Of a DNA stretch of 64,000 nt, positions 1-7,947 are shown piece after piece. The notes beneath the pieces are model-generated. The model did no database searches. It was given only the letters and a program-made list of their open reading frames with translations, and was not told where the DNA came from. The DNA comes from Nocardia sp. NRRL S-836 (lineage in GTDB: Bacteria > Actinomycetota > Actinomycetes > Mycobacteriales > Pseudonocardiaceae). The position numbers and the translations under genes were made by a program. Position 1 is the first letter of the stretch. The number at the start of each line of letters is the position of its first letter. The stretch covers positions 17,235 to 81,234 of the forward strand of contig NZ_LGDY01000142.1 in NCBI RefSeq assembly GCF_001279525.1, written 5' to 3'.

Positions 1-1
1 C

Positions 2-286
2 GAGCTGCGGTCGGGTTCCACGGTGTACCGCTACCACCGCGACGACGGCCTGCCCGGCGACGAGGGCGGCTTCCACCTGTGCGCCGCCTGGATGATCGAG
101 GCCTACCTGCTCACCGGCCGCCGCACGGAGGCCGAGGAGCTGTTCGGGCAGATCGTCGCGGCCGCGGGCCCCACCGGCCTGCTGCCCGAGGAGTACGACC
201 CGATCGCCGAACGGTCGCTCGGCAACCACCCGCAGGCGTACTCGCACCTCGGGTTGATCCGGTGTGCGCAGTTGCTGTCGCAGTGA
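2..286 (+). CDS. GH15 family glycosidase, C-terminal end only
   Basis: This is the last 94 codons of a gene that enters from the left edge; the reading frame is open from base 2. The visible part is an alpha-helical (alpha/alpha)6-barrel end typical of glycoside hydrolase family 15 (glucoamylase or trehalase type). The signature is GLLPEEYDP followed by LGNHPQAYSHLGLI near the C-terminus, where family members close the barrel. The catalytic glutamates cannot be judged because only the end is present. EEYDP may belong to the second catalytic region. The substrate (starch oligosaccharide or trehalose) is unknown. A strong terminator follows at once, so it is the last gene of its transcript. Confidence 0.75.
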   Translation, partial: ELRSGSTVYRYHRDDGLPGDEGGFHLCAAWMIEAYLLTGRRTEAEELFGQIVAAAGPTGLLPEEYDPIAERSLGNHPQAYSHLGLIRCAQLLSQ

Positions 287-312
287 GCGTTGTGAGTATG
301 TGAGTTCTGCTG

Positions 313-348
313 CCGCCGCGGTCCGTCAGGGCCGCGGCGGTGTTTTTT
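313..348 (+). terminator. Rho-independent terminator after the GH15 gene
   Basis: A 9-bp GC-only stem (313-321 with 332-340) and an 8-10 nt loop are followed by a run of six T at 343-348. The stem overlaps the last codons of the convergent hypothetical gene, so it probably serves the rightward GH15 transcript. Confidence 0.85.
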
Positions 349-847
349 CGATGATGGTCGCGGTGCCGGGCGAACTCCCGGTCAGCGCGATCACGTCACC
401 CTTCGCCAGGTGCGCCCAAGCGGGCGGCACGAAAGGCCTCAGACGGGCCTTCGCGCGTTCGCCGGCGTGCAGCACGGGCTTGGACTCGATCCACAGCGCC
501 GCGATGCGGTGATCGCCGGTCAGGTCCCAGGTCGGGCGTTCTCCCCTGGCCTGCAACGGCTCCGCGTTGTTCGCGAGGGTCAGCTCCACCCGGAGCAGGC
601 CTTGGATCGACTCCACGCAACGCCAGTGGAACCAGGTCTCGTCCTGGCCCAGCTGGAGCGCCGCCTCGGTGAGGAGGGCCCAGAAGCGCGGGGTCTGCCA
701 GGTGGTGCCGGGGTGGTCTCCCAGGAGGTCCAGGACCAGTTCCCACTCGTGGTGGTCGAGGTAGTCGTGCAGGTCCTCGGTTCGGATGTCGGCGGGGATT
801 TGGGCGGCGGCCAAGCGGAGCAACTCGCCGATTTCGTGGTCGTGCAT
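326..847 (-). CDS. Hypothetical protein with EF-Tu domain III-like tail
   Basis: The protein is 173 residues from the ATG at 847. The frame stays open further upstream, but that part translates a GC-rich repeat and is not protein-like, so the internal ATG is preferred. The N-terminal half is helical and acidic. The C-terminal 60 residues (KPVLHAGERAKARLRPFVP, then WAHLAKGDVIAL) look like a small beta-barrel of the kind seen at the end of EF-Tu, where a phrase with pattern GD-x-I-x-L closes the barrel. That resemblance is by eye only. Function is unknown. It lies downstream of radA, separated by a long hairpin and a repeat. Confidence 0.6.
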   Translation of the reverse strand: MHDHEIGELLRLAAAQIPADIRTEDLHDYLDHHEWELVLDLLGDHPGTTWQTPRFWALLTEAALQLGQDETWFHWRCVESIQGLLRVELTLANNAEPLQARGERPTWDLTGDHRIAALWIESKPVLHAGERAKARLRPFVPPAWAHLAKGDVIALTGSSPGTATIIEKTPPRP

Positions 848-900
848 TCCGAACACGAGGGGTATTCGATCATTTCTGGTGAGTGGGTGCGTTTCTGGGG

Positions 901-1172
901 GCTTCCTGGGGCTCCGCCCCGACCCAGAGGCTTCCTGGGGCTCCGCCCCAGACCCCGACACTCCCAAAGAAGCCTCCAGCGCCGGGAGCGGGTTGATGGC
1001 ACGCCTGGTGCTTAGGGCGGCTGCCGGTTGCTTTGTGGGTTGCGTTGCGGTGGGCGTCTGCCCCGCCTAGCACTCACGGAGCGAGCCAGACCTGAGGAGG
1101 GGTGTCAAACCGACGAAAAGCGTGTCGGTTTGACACCCCTCCTCAGGCCCGGCAGACGATCGGAGTCGATCA
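901..1172 (+). repeat. Mosaic dispersed repeat, copy 1
   Basis: This segment fills the gap between the hypothetical gene and radA. A 20-bp unit rich in GGGGCTCCGCCCC occurs twice in tandem (901-920, 930-949). From 932 to about 1090 and again from 1141 to 1165 the sequence matches, at roughly 80% by eye, the reverse complement of 36318-36499. The two matching parts are interrupted here by a 57-bp perfect palindrome (1091-1147) that the other copy lacks. No coding sequence is supported here. Confidence 0.8.
1091..1147. terminator. Perfect 24-bp inverted repeat, possible bidirectional terminator
   Basis: Arms 1091-1114 and 1124-1147 are perfectly complementary with a 9-nt loop. There is no T-run, so it is not a classical intrinsic terminator. 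It lies 49 bp past the radA stop, a place where a transcript end is expected. It is also an insertion relative to the second copy of the surrounding repeat, so it may instead be a REP or MITE-like unit. Confidence 0.5.
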
Positions 1173-1195
1173 TGGCGTGCTCGCTTTTGGCCGGG

Positions 1196-2614
1196 TCAGG
1201 ATTCGTCCTCGTCGGCGGGCGCGTCCTTGCCGTTGTCCTTGCCGCTGCCGTTGCTGCGGCGGCGGTTGAGGCCCAGGACTTCCAGGGCCGACACCAGGTC
1301 GTTGGCCACCAGGGCGCGGACGCCGTCAGGTAGTGGGCCGTGGTCGGGTGGGACCAGGGCCTTCTTGAAGCCCAGGCGGGCGGCCTCCGTGAGGCGTTTG
1401 CCGACGCCGTTGACGCGTCGGATCTCGCCTGCCAGGCCCACCTCGCCGAGCACCACCAGGTCGGCGGGGAGGGCGATTTCGCGTTCTGCGGAGGCCACGG
1501 CGAGGACGACTGCGAGGTCTGCTGCGGGTTCTACGAGGCGCATGCCGCCGACGGTGGCGGTGAAGACGTCCTTCTGGAACAGGTTGACCTTGCCGCGCTT
1601 CTCCAGGACGGCCAGGGCCATGGAGATGCGGGCCGAGTCGAGGCCGCTGACCGCGCGGCGGGGGGCCGGGAGGTTCGTTTTCGCCACCAGGGCCTGGACC
1701 TCGCCGAGCATGGGGCGCTTGCCCTCGACGATGACGGTGACGCAGGTGCCTTCCACGGCCTTCTCGCGGCGGGTCAGGAAGAGGCCTGAGGGGTCGGGGA
1801 CGCCGACGATGCCGTCATCGCGGAGTTCGAAGCAGCCGACCTCGTCCGCTGCGCCGTAGCGGTTCTTGATGCCGCGCAGGAGGCGCAGGGAGGAGTGGCG
1901 GTCGCCCTCGAACTGCAGGACCACGTCCACGAGGTGTTCGAGGACGCGCGGGCCCGCCACGGAGCCGTCCTTGGTGACGTGGCCGACCAGGACCACGGGG
2001 AGGCCGCGTTCCTTGGCCATGGCGATGAGGCCCGACGCGACGGTGCGGACCTGGGTCACGCCGCCGGGGACGCCCTCGACGCTCACCGTCGACATCGTCT
2101 GGATGGAGTCCACGATCAGCATCGCGGGCTTCACCGCGTCGACCTGGCCGAGCAGGGCGCTCAGTTCCGACTCGGCGGCCAGGTACATCTCGGGGTGGAG
2201 GTTGCCGGTGCGTTCGGCGCGCAGGCGGACCTGGCCCGCCGACTCCTCGCCGGTGACGTAGAGGCAGCGGCCGTGGGACTCGGCCCAGCGGTGCGCGGTC
2301 TCCAGCAGCAGGGTGGACTTGCCGACGCCTGGTTCGCCCGCCAGCAGGACGACGGCGCCGGGGACGAGGCCGCCGCCCAGGACGCGGTCGAACTCGCTCA
2401 CGCCCGTCGAGAGGGCGCGTGCCGACTCGATGTCGACCTCGCCGATCGGGCGGGCCGTCGACGTCGGGGCGCCCGCCACCACCCTCGTCGGGGATGCGGT
2501 GCCGCGTTCCTCGATGCTGCCCCAGGCCTGGCACTCGGGGCAGCGGCCGAACCACTTCGCCACCTCGTGCCCGCACTCGGCACAACGGAAGATCGGCCGC
2601 ACTGTCTTCGCCAC
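1196..2614 (-). CDS. radA: DNA repair protein RadA
   Basis: RadA is a RecA-like ATPase that helps branch migration and processing of recombination intermediates. The 472-residue protein has an N-terminal zinc finger with two CxxC pairs (CAEC and CPEC), a Walker A motif GEPGVGKS, the RadA-specific KNRYG motif (usually KNRFG), and a C-terminal Lon-protease-like domain without catalytic function. The start is the GTG at 2614, giving VAKTVRPIFRC, which matches the usual MAK-x-K-x-x-F-x-C beginning; an upstream GTG at 2638 adds eight unlikely residues. The C-terminus ends in a short charged tail. In mycobacteria radA follows lpqE and precedes disA; here disA is not downstream. Confidence 0.95.
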   Translation of the reverse strand: MAKTVRPIFRCAECGHEVAKWFGRCPECQAWGSIEERGTASPTRVVAGAPTSTARPIGEVDIESARALSTGVSEFDRVLGGGLVPGAVVLLAGEPGVGKSTLLLETAHRWAESHGRCLYVTGEESAGQVRLRAERTGNLHPEMYLAAESELSALLGQVDAVKPAMLIVDSIQTMSTVSVEGVPGGVTQVRTVASGLIAMAKERGLPVVLVGHVTKDGSVAGPRVLEHLVDVVLQFEGDRHSSLRLLRGIKNRYGAADEVGCFELRDDGIVGVPDPSGLFLTRREKAVEGTCVTVIVEGKRPMLGEVQALVAKTNLPAPRRAVSGLDSARISMALAVLEKRGKVNLFQKDVFTATVGGMRLVEPAADLAVVLAVASAEREIALPADLVVLGEVGLAGEIRRVNGVGKRLTEAARLGFKKALVPPDHGPLPDGVRALVANDLVSALEVLGLNRRRSNGSGKDNGKDAPADEDES

Positions 2615-2772
2615 GAACCGAACCGTAGAGCACACCACCGACAGAAAACCTCAGCCGCAGGTCAGCGGGGGTGCGAGAAGAAATCCGAGATTCTTCGGCG
2701 CGGTTGTCGATCCGGGGTGGTGGCCGTTCGACGCATCAGTGGAAGGACACGACAGCCACCGAGGAGACCGCA

Positions 2773-3213
2773 ATGACCACCACCGCGATCCGCACCCGCA
2801 CCACCGCCGGGACCAAGGTCCGCGTCGGCCGGTACGTCACCGCCGCCACCCGCGTGCTGATCGGCCTGCTGTACACCGCGACCGGCCTGACCGGGCTCCT
2901 GAACCTCGCGCCCGCACCGGATCCCGCCACGCTCGCGGAGGCGGGGGTGAGGTTCAGCGGGGCGCTGGCCGAGACGGGCTACATGATGCAGCTGACCTCG
3001 GCCACGCAGCTCGTCGCCGGGCTGCTGCTGGTCGTCGGCCGGTTCGTGCCGCTGGCGCTCGCGCTGCTCGCGCCGGTCGTCGTGAACATCTTCCTGTTCC
3101 ACGTCTTCCTGGAGCCCAGCGGCCTCGTCATGGCACTGGTCGTCGTCGCCGCCGAGATCGGGCTGGCGTGGGCCTACCGCGACAGGTTCCGGCCCATGCT
3201 CCAGGCCCGCTGA
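2773..3213 (+). CDS. DoxX-like integral membrane protein
   Basis: The 146-residue product has four predicted membrane helices. The first begins near residue 25 (ATRVLIGLLYTATGLTGLL) and the others cover residues 70-130. Length and helix spacing fit the DoxX/DoxD-like family, whose members are poorly defined and sometimes linked to thiol or redox stress. The ATG at 2773 has a GAGGAG ribosome site 12 bases upstream. It is divergent from radA and convergent with the LpqE-like gene, with a shared terminator hairpin downstream. In mycobacteria no gene sits here, so it is an insertion between radA and lpqE. Confidence 0.75.
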   Translation: MTTTAIRTRTTAGTKVRVGRYVTAATRVLIGLLYTATGLTGLLNLAPAPDPATLAEAGVRFSGALAETGYMMQLTSATQLVAGLLLVVGRFVPLALALLAPVVVNIFLFHVFLEPSGLVMALVVVAAEIGLAWAYRDRFRPMLQAR

Positions 3214-3231
3214 AAGCGTTGCGCGGAAACG

Positions 3232-3268
3232 GAAACGCCGCCCCCGGCAGGACCGGGAGCGGCGTTTC
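3232..3268. terminator. Bidirectional terminator hairpin
   Basis: Ten-base arms GAAACGCCGC (3232-3241) and GCGGCGTTTC (3259-3268) have a further CCCGG/CCGGG pairing inside. It sits between two convergent stop codons (DoxX-like and LpqE-like genes). Confidence 0.75.
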
Positions 3269-3284
3269 GGCGTTCAGACGGTGA

Positions 3285-4094
3285 TCAGTGGCCGCCGGAC
3301 TCGTGGCCCTCGCTGACGCGCTTGTGATCGGACGGCGCGACCGGCACCTCCAGGGTGACCGAGCCGGCCTTCTCGAACAGGAACGTGATCTTCACCGTCT
3401 GCGCGGCGGTCACGTCCTTGGACAGCTTCTTCAGCGTGCAGCGGATCTGCAGCACCTCGAGCGACTGGTCGTGCGCGGCCGACGACGAGGTCGGCTTCAC
3501 CGAGGACGAACCCGACGGGCGGCCCGACGACGACGCCGCCGACGAACCCGAGGACGACACGACGGAGGACGGCGAGCCTGTGGTCGACGGCGCACCCGAG
3601 GACGGGGCACCCGACGAGGGCGCACCGGAGGACGGCGTCAGCGTGACCGACGGGTTGCCCGACGACGAGGGCGACGAGGACGACGAGGACGACGACGCGG
3701 ACGGCGACGAGCTCTTGGTCGGCGCGTGGGAGGCGTCGTACTCGGCGCGCAGCGCGTACTGGGCCGGGATGTCCTTCTCGCCGACGACCTCGGCCTCGGC
3801 CTCGGAGGCCTCGGACTTGATCGAGAGCAGCTTGTCCGGGTCGGCGCCGGTGTTGGCGATGACGAACGTCAGCGGCACGTCCTCGCCCTCGTGGTAGCGG
3901 TTGCCGTCCGGCGGGAAGGCCAGCATGGCGTTGCGGACCGCCATCGGTCCCGCGTTTCCGCTCGCACCGTCCACCGCGGCGACCTGGCGGTCGGTCTGGG
4001 TGATCTGACCGGCGCTGCAGCCGACCGCCACCAGGCCTAGGCCTGCGGCCAGCGCTGCCGTCACGATCAACCGGCGAGACACTCCTGAGTTCAC
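3285..4094 (-). CDS. lpqE: LpqE-like lipoprotein with serine-rich linker
   Basis: The 269-residue exported lipoprotein has a short signal peptide ending in the lipobox-like LVAVGC. Position between radA and carD matches LpqE of mycobacteria, whose function is unknown. A compact N-terminal domain (about residues 25-125) is followed by about 85 residues made almost only of Ser, Pro, Gly and Ala, including three SSGAP units, and then a beta-rich C-terminal domain ending in a His-containing tail. GTG at 4094 is preferred because AAGGA lies ten bases upstream; TTG at 4121 is possible. It is divergent from carD. Confidence 0.75.
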   Translation of the reverse strand: MNSGVSRRLIVTAALAAGLGLVAVGCSAGQITQTDRQVAAVDGASGNAGPMAVRNAMLAFPPDGNRYHEGEDVPLTFVIANTGADPDKLLSIKSEASEAEAEVVGEKDIPAQYALRAEYDASHAPTKSSSPSASSSSSSSSPSSSGNPSVTLTPSSGAPSSGAPSSGAPSTTGSPSSVVSSSGSSAASSSGRPSGSSSVKPTSSSAAHDQSLEVLQIRCTLKKLSKDVTAAQTVKITFLFEKAGSVTLEVPVAPSDHKRVSEGHESGGH

Positions 4095-4292
4095 GGCTCC
4101 AGCGTCCTTCCTAGGGAACAACCACCAGGCAAAGAGCCTAACCGGGGGCCGGAAAGCCGACTCGACGTGGTGCCAATCGATCTTGTGTGACCGCCACGTT
4201 GCACGCGAACAGGTGGTTTGTCAACCCCCCCGCATGGCCCTGACCAGCACTAACGGATCTTCGAGCTGCACGGGAAGGGTTGCCGGACGTGT

Positions 4293-4298
4293 TAGGAT
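4293..4298 (+). promoter_or_regulatory. Likely -10 box of the carD promoter
   Basis: TAGGAT fits the actinobacterial TANNNT consensus and lies 27 bases before the carD ATG. No convincing -35 box is visible. Confidence 0.45.
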
Positions 4299-4325
4299 GG
4301 AGGAAGCGAAAGGGGCAGAGGACAC

Positions 4326-4814
4326 ATGGTTTTCAAGGTCGGAGAGACCGTCGTCTACCCGCACCACGGTGCCGCTCTCATCGAAGCAATCGAGACCCGC
4401 GTGATCAAGGGCGAGGAGAAGAAGTACCTCGTTCTCAAGGTTGCGCAGGGCGACCTCACCGTCCGGGTTCCCGCTGACAACGCCGAGATCGTCGGCGTGC
4501 GCGACGTTGTCGGCCAGGAGGGACTCGACCGGGTCTTCGAGGTCTTGCGTGCTCCCCACACCGAGGAGCCGACCAACTGGTCTCGGCGGTACAAGGCCAA
4601 CCTTGAGAAGCTCGCCTCCGGCGACGTGAACAAGGTTGCGGAAGTGGTGCGCGACCTCTGGCGGCGCGAGAAGGATCGCGGGTTGTCCGCCGGCGAGAAG
4701 CGGATGCTGGCGAAGGCGCGGCAGATACTGGTCAGCGAGCTGGCGCTGGCCGAGGGCACCGACGAGGGCAAGGCCGAGGTCCTCCTCGACGAAGTTCTCG
4801 CCACCGCGTCGTAG
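4326..4814 (+). CDS. carD: RNA polymerase-binding factor CarD
   Basis: CarD binds the beta subunit of RNA polymerase and stabilises open complexes at ribosomal and many other promoters. The 162-residue protein has the N-terminal Tudor-like RNA polymerase-interaction domain (residues 1-55, [14 protein letters not shown]) and a helical DNA-binding domain with the conserved Trp85 (TNWSRRYK) that wedges into the minor groove. Length equals the mycobacterial protein. An AGAGGA element precedes the ATG by five bases. It is followed after 39 bases by ispD, as in other actinobacteria. Confidence 0.96.
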   Translation: MVFKVGETVVYPHHGAALIEAIETRVIKGEEKKYLVLKVAQGDLTVRVPADNAEIVGVRDVVGQEGLDRVFEVLRAPHTEEPTNWSRRYKANLEKLASGDVNKVAEVVRDLWRREKDRGLSAGEKRMLAKARQILVSELALAEGTDEGKAEVLLDEVLATAS

Positions 4815-4853
4815 TTCTTCAACAAACACACAGAGCATCGGATAACGCCGCAC

Positions 4854-5546
4854 ATGAGTGTTGTCGCGCTCGTGCCCGCGGCTGGGCGGGGTGAGCGTCT
4901 GGGCTATGGCATGCCCAAGGCGCTCGTGCCGGTCAACGGGGTACCGCTGCTGGCTCGTGCCGTGCAAGGTCTGTTCGCGTCAGGCCAGGTCCAGCACGTC
5001 GTCATCGCCGCTCCACCGTCCGATGTGGACCAAGTGCACACCGCTACCGCCTCGCTGGCCCCGGCCGGCGGGGCGGTGCACGTGCTTTCAGGGGGTTCCG
5101 AACGCACCGACTCGGTGCGCCTCGCCCTCGACCACGCGCTCCGCGTAATTCCCGACACCTCCATCGTGCTCGTCCACGACGCCGCCCGTGCCTTCACCCC
5201 TCCCGAGGTCATCGCCGGGGTCGTGGCCGCGGTGCGCGACGGTCACGACGCCGTCATCCCGGTGCTGCCGGTGACCGACACGATCAAGCAGGTGGACGAG
5301 GCCGGAGTAGTCGTCTCCACACCTGACCGGGCCGGTCTGCGGGTCGTCCAGACCCCGCAGGGTTTCCGCGTCGACACTCTCAGAGCGGCCTATCGCTCCG
5401 GTATCGCCGCGACTGATGACGCAGGCCTCGTGGAGAAGAACGGTGGCCGGGTCCACACGGTTCCCGGGCACGCGCACGCCATGAAGATCACCACCCCGTT
5501 CGACCTCGCGGTCGCGGCAGCACTGTTCGCAGGAGAACACCCGTGA
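4854..5546 (+). CDS. ispD: 2-C-methyl-D-erythritol 4-phosphate cytidylyltransferase
   Basis: IspD couples methylerythritol 4-phosphate to CTP, the third step of the MEP isoprenoid pathway. The 230-residue protein shows the nucleotide-binding loop [10 protein letters not shown] at the N-terminus, the lysine in [14 protein letters not shown] in the middle and the QTPQGF motif, all typical of the family. It overlaps the start of ispF by four bases, so the two are translationally coupled. Confidence 0.95.
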   Translation: MSVVALVPAAGRGERLGYGMPKALVPVNGVPLLARAVQGLFASGQVQHVVIAAPPSDVDQVHTATASLAPAGGAVHVLSGGSERTDSVRLALDHALRVIPDTSIVLVHDAARAFTPPEVIAGVVAAVRDGHDAVIPVLPVTDTIKQVDEAGVVVSTPDRAGLRVVQTPQGFRVDTLRAAYRSGIAATDDAGLVEKNGGRVHTVPGHAHAMKITTPFDLAVAAALFAGEHP

Positions 5547-6010
5547 GAATCGGCCAGGGCGTCGACGTCCACCCGATCGAGGCAGGCCGCGAGTGCTGGG
5601 TCGCCGGACTGCTGTGGGAGGGCGTGGACGGCTGCGCGGGCCACTCGGACGGCGACGTCGCCTCGCACGCCCTGTGCGACGCGCTGCTCTCCGCCGCGGG
5701 CCTGGGCGACCTGGGCGCCGTCTTCGGCACGTCCGACCCGCGCTGGTCGGGTGCCCACGGCGTGGTGCTGCTCACGGAGGTCCGCCGCCTCGTCGAAGAG
5801 GCCGGATACCGTGTGGGAAACGCCACAGTGCAGGTCATCGGCAACGCGCCGCGCATCGGCAAGCGCCGCGAAGAGGCGCAGAAGACGCTTTCCGAGGCCG
5901 TCGGCGGACCGGTGTCGGTGGCCGGCACCACGACGGACGGCCTGGGTCTCACCGGCCGCGGCGAGGGCATCGCGGCGATCGCGACGGCGTTGCTCGTCCC
6001 GGTGGCCTGA
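5543..6010 (+). CDS. ispF: 2-C-methyl-D-erythritol 2,4-cyclodiphosphate synthase
   Basis: IspF makes the cyclodiphosphate intermediate of the MEP pathway. The 155-residue protein has the metal ligands Asp8, His10 and His42 (DVH and SH in [10 protein letters not shown]) and the C-terminal [15 protein letters not shown] loop. The GTG start lies within the ispD stop. It ends two bases before the stop of the convergent DUF6191 gene. Confidence 0.95.
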   Translation: MRIGQGVDVHPIEAGRECWVAGLLWEGVDGCAGHSDGDVASHALCDALLSAAGLGDLGAVFGTSDPRWSGAHGVVLLTEVRRLVEEAGYRVGNATVQVIGNAPRIGKRREEAQKTLSEAVGGPVSVAGTTTDGLGLTGRGEGIAAIATALLVPVA

Positions 6011-6011
6011 C

Positions 6012-6299
6012 CTACCCCTGCTCCGGCAGCCTCAGCACGGCCGTGCCGCCGTCGAGGTCGATCCGGCTGCGCGGTGGTGCCGCGTCCCCCTCCTCGTCAC
6101 GCAGCTGCCGCTCCTCCTTGCGGTACTCCAGCTCGTCGCGGATGCCCACCTCGAACGTCGCGCCCAGCTCACCGAACCCCGCTGCCGAGACCGGGGTGCC
6201 TCCCGACCTCCTGCGCGTGACCTTCTCGGCCACGGCGAGCACGAACAGCCCCACGACCAACGCCGGTAACGACATCGCGAACAGGAAGCCCAGGCTCAT
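6012..6299 (-). CDS. Small DUF6191-type membrane protein
   Basis: The 95-residue protein has one N-terminal membrane helix (residues 2-25), a basic stretch EKVTRRR, then a conserved-looking segment GFGELGATFEVGIRDELEYR and an acidic tail ending DLDGGTAVLRL. This layout fits the DUF6191 family, common in actinobacteria and of unknown role. The family name is from memory. It is divergent from the TIR gene, with 54 bases between the start codons. Confidence 0.65.
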   Translation of the reverse strand: MSLGFLFAMSLPALVVGLFVLAVAEKVTRRRSGGTPVSAAGFGELGATFEVGIRDELEYRKEERQLRDEEGDAAPPRSRIDLDGGTAVLRLPEQG

Positions 6300-6340
6300 G
6301 CCAGGGACAACTGCCGCGCGGACGTGATGGTTCCCACCAC

Positions 6341-6346
6341 TACAGT
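6341..6346 (+). promoter_or_regulatory. -10 box for a leaderless TIR-gene transcript
   Basis: TACAGT is followed by seven bases and then the GTG at 6354, the spacing expected when transcription starts at or next to the start codon. Confidence 0.6.
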
Positions 6347-6353
6347 CAGCGCG

Positions 6354-7298
6354 GTGACCAAGTACGACATCTGCCTGTCGTTCGCCGGCGAGGACCGCGG
6401 CTACGTCGACGAGGTGGCCCGGCACCTCAAGGACCTGGGCGTCAAGGTCTTCTACGACAACGACGCGCAGGTCGACCTCTGGGGCAAGAACCTGACCGAG
6501 TACCTCGACGAGATCTACCGCAACCAGTCGCGGTACTGCCTGATGTTCGTCTCGAAGCACTACGCGGCGAAGATGTGGACCAGGCACGAGCGCCAGAGCG
6601 CGTTCGACCGGGCCATGACGCAGGACCACGAGTACGTGCTGCCGGTGCGGTTCGACGACACCGTGCTGCCCGGTCTGCGCACCGGCGTCGGCTACCTCGA
6701 CGGCACCAGGGTCGCGCCGCGCACGCTCGCCGAGATGGCCGCGCAGAAGCTCGGCACCGCTGTGGTGCCGCCGCAGCGGCAGGCGGGCTGGGAGTACGAA
6801 CTGTTCTCGGACACCGTGCGCGCGGGCCTGCGCGGGCTGCAGGCCAGGCGCGTCGACCACGACATGGCGTTCGCGAAGACCGTGCGGACGTTCACCACCG
6901 ACACCGAGGCCATCGACTACTTCACGGCCCGCACGCGCGCGTTCGACAACATCATCAACGCCATCGCGGACGTCCTCTCCCCGCAGCGGCAGCAGCTCGC
7001 GTTCGGCGCGAACGGCCAGAGGGGCGACGAGGAGAAGATCACCCGGCTGGCCACGATGTTCGTCGAGGTCTGCAGCGACCTGCTCGCGTGGGCCGCCGAC
7101 CTGCGCGGCACCAGGACGCCGGACCGGCACCGCGCGCTCTACGAGGCGACCGCCCGGCTCGCCGACCAGCCGCTGCGGCAGATCGACGAGTTCGTGGAGC
7201 GGTTCACGGCCGCACGCGGGTCCGGTGACGTGCGGCTGACCATCGACTACGACCCGTCGGAGGTCGAGGCCGAGCTCACAAAGGTCCAGACCACCTGA
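6354..7298 (+). CDS. TIR-domain protein, possible NAD-consuming effector
   Basis: The 314-residue protein begins with a TIR domain (residues 4-135). The motifs are KYDICLSFAGEDRGYV, a central VKVFYDND and the FVSKHYAAKMWTRHE segment, where Glu79 matches the catalytic glutamate of NAD-cleaving TIR domains. The C-terminal 170 residues are helical and not recognised; they might sense a signal or a second messenger. The GTG start is chosen because a -10 box lies seven bases upstream and SF-AGEDR is close to the usual TIR start. Bacterial TIR proteins often act in phage defence, but no partner gene typical of a defence locus is adjacent. It interrupts the ispF-cysS neighbourhood. Confidence 0.8.
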   Translation: MTKYDICLSFAGEDRGYVDEVARHLKDLGVKVFYDNDAQVDLWGKNLTEYLDEIYRNQSRYCLMFVSKHYAAKMWTRHERQSAFDRAMTQDHEYVLPVRFDDTVLPGLRTGVGYLDGTRVAPRTLAEMAAQKLGTAVVPPQRQAGWEYELFSDTVRAGLRGLQARRVDHDMAFAKTVRTFTTDTEAIDYFTARTRAFDNIINAIADVLSPQRQQLAFGANGQRGDEEKITRLATMFVEVCSDLLAWAADLRGTRTPDRHRALYEATARLADQPLRQIDEFVERFTAARGSGDVRLTIDYDPSEVEAELTKVQTT

Positions 7299-7310
7299 GC
7301 CCGGAGCACG

Positions 7311-7316
7311 TAGAGT
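7311..7316 (+). promoter_or_regulatory. -10 box for a leaderless HAD-gene transcript
   Basis: TAGAGT is followed by seven bases and then GTG at 7324; no ribosome site is visible upstream of that GTG. Confidence 0.55.
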
Positions 7317-7323
7317 CGGCGGC

Positions 7324-7947
7324 GTGACGATCCGCGCCGCACTCTTCGACTTCTCCGGCACGCTCTTCCGGCTCGAACACCCCGAGCTGGAGTCCAACGG
7401 CGACCTCATGCGGGCGCTCACCGCACCGGTCGGCATCGCCGACGGCGTCGACCCGGACCTGGCCGACGCCTGGAACCGCCGCGACCTCGACCCCGACGTG
7501 CACCGCTGGGTGCACGTCAAGGTGCTCAACGACGCGCTCGTGCCCAACGCCGAGGCGCTCTACGAGCAGCTGATCCAGCCGGAGTCGTGGCGGCCCTACC
7601 CGGACGCCAGGGCGGCGCTGGAGCACCTCGCCGACGTGCCGGTCGCGGTCGTCAGCAACATCGGCTGGGACATCCGCGCGGTCTTCGAGCTGCACGGGCT
7701 GACGCACCTGGTCGACCAGTTCGTGCTCTCCTACGAGGAGGGTGTGGTCAAGCCGGACCCGAAGATCTTCACCACCGCCTGCGAGCGGCTCGGAACCGCA
7801 CCCGAGCACGCCCTGATGGTCGGTGACAGCGAGGAGGCGGACGGCGGCGCGAAGGCCGTCGGCTGCGCCTTCCGGCTCGTCAATCCGGTTCCGACGAGTG
7901 ACCGGCCGACCGCTCTGCTGGATGTGGCCCGTACCATTCCCGTGTGA
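7324..7947 (+). CDS. HAD-superfamily hydrolase
   Basis: The 207-residue cytosolic phosphatase-like protein has HAD motif I as DFSGT (Asp9 nucleophile; the usual second Asp is Ser11), motif II VVSN, motif III lysine in VVKPDP and motif [10 protein letters not shown] helical cap lies between motifs I and II, so it is a C1-cap member. The substrate is unknown; candidates are sugar phosphates or phosphoglycolate-like compounds. Its end overlaps cysS by four bases, so it is coupled to cysS. Confidence 0.8.
   Translation: MTIRAALFDFSGTLFRLEHPELESNGDLMRALTAPVGIADGVDPDLADAWNRRDLDPDVHRWVHVKVLNDALVPNAEALYEQLIQPESWRPYPDARAALEHLADVPVAVVSNIGWDIRAVFELHGLTHLVDQFVLSYEEGVVKPDPKIFTTACERLGTAPEHALMVGDSEEADGGAKAVGCAFRLVNPVPTSDRPTALLDVARTIPV
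7932..7937 (+). promoter_or_regulatory. Possible internal leaderless promoter for cysS
   Basis: TACCAT lies inside the last codons of the HAD gene, six bases before the cysS GTG. Confidence 0.35.

Noticed and set aside
930..1172. Mosaic repeat as an insertion-sequence end
   Set aside because: No transposase gene or terminal inverted repeats were found in either copy.
6012..7547. A 511-codon minus frame across the TIR gene
   Set aside because: Only its last 95 residues look like a protein (DUF6191); the rest is antisense to the TIR and HAD genes.
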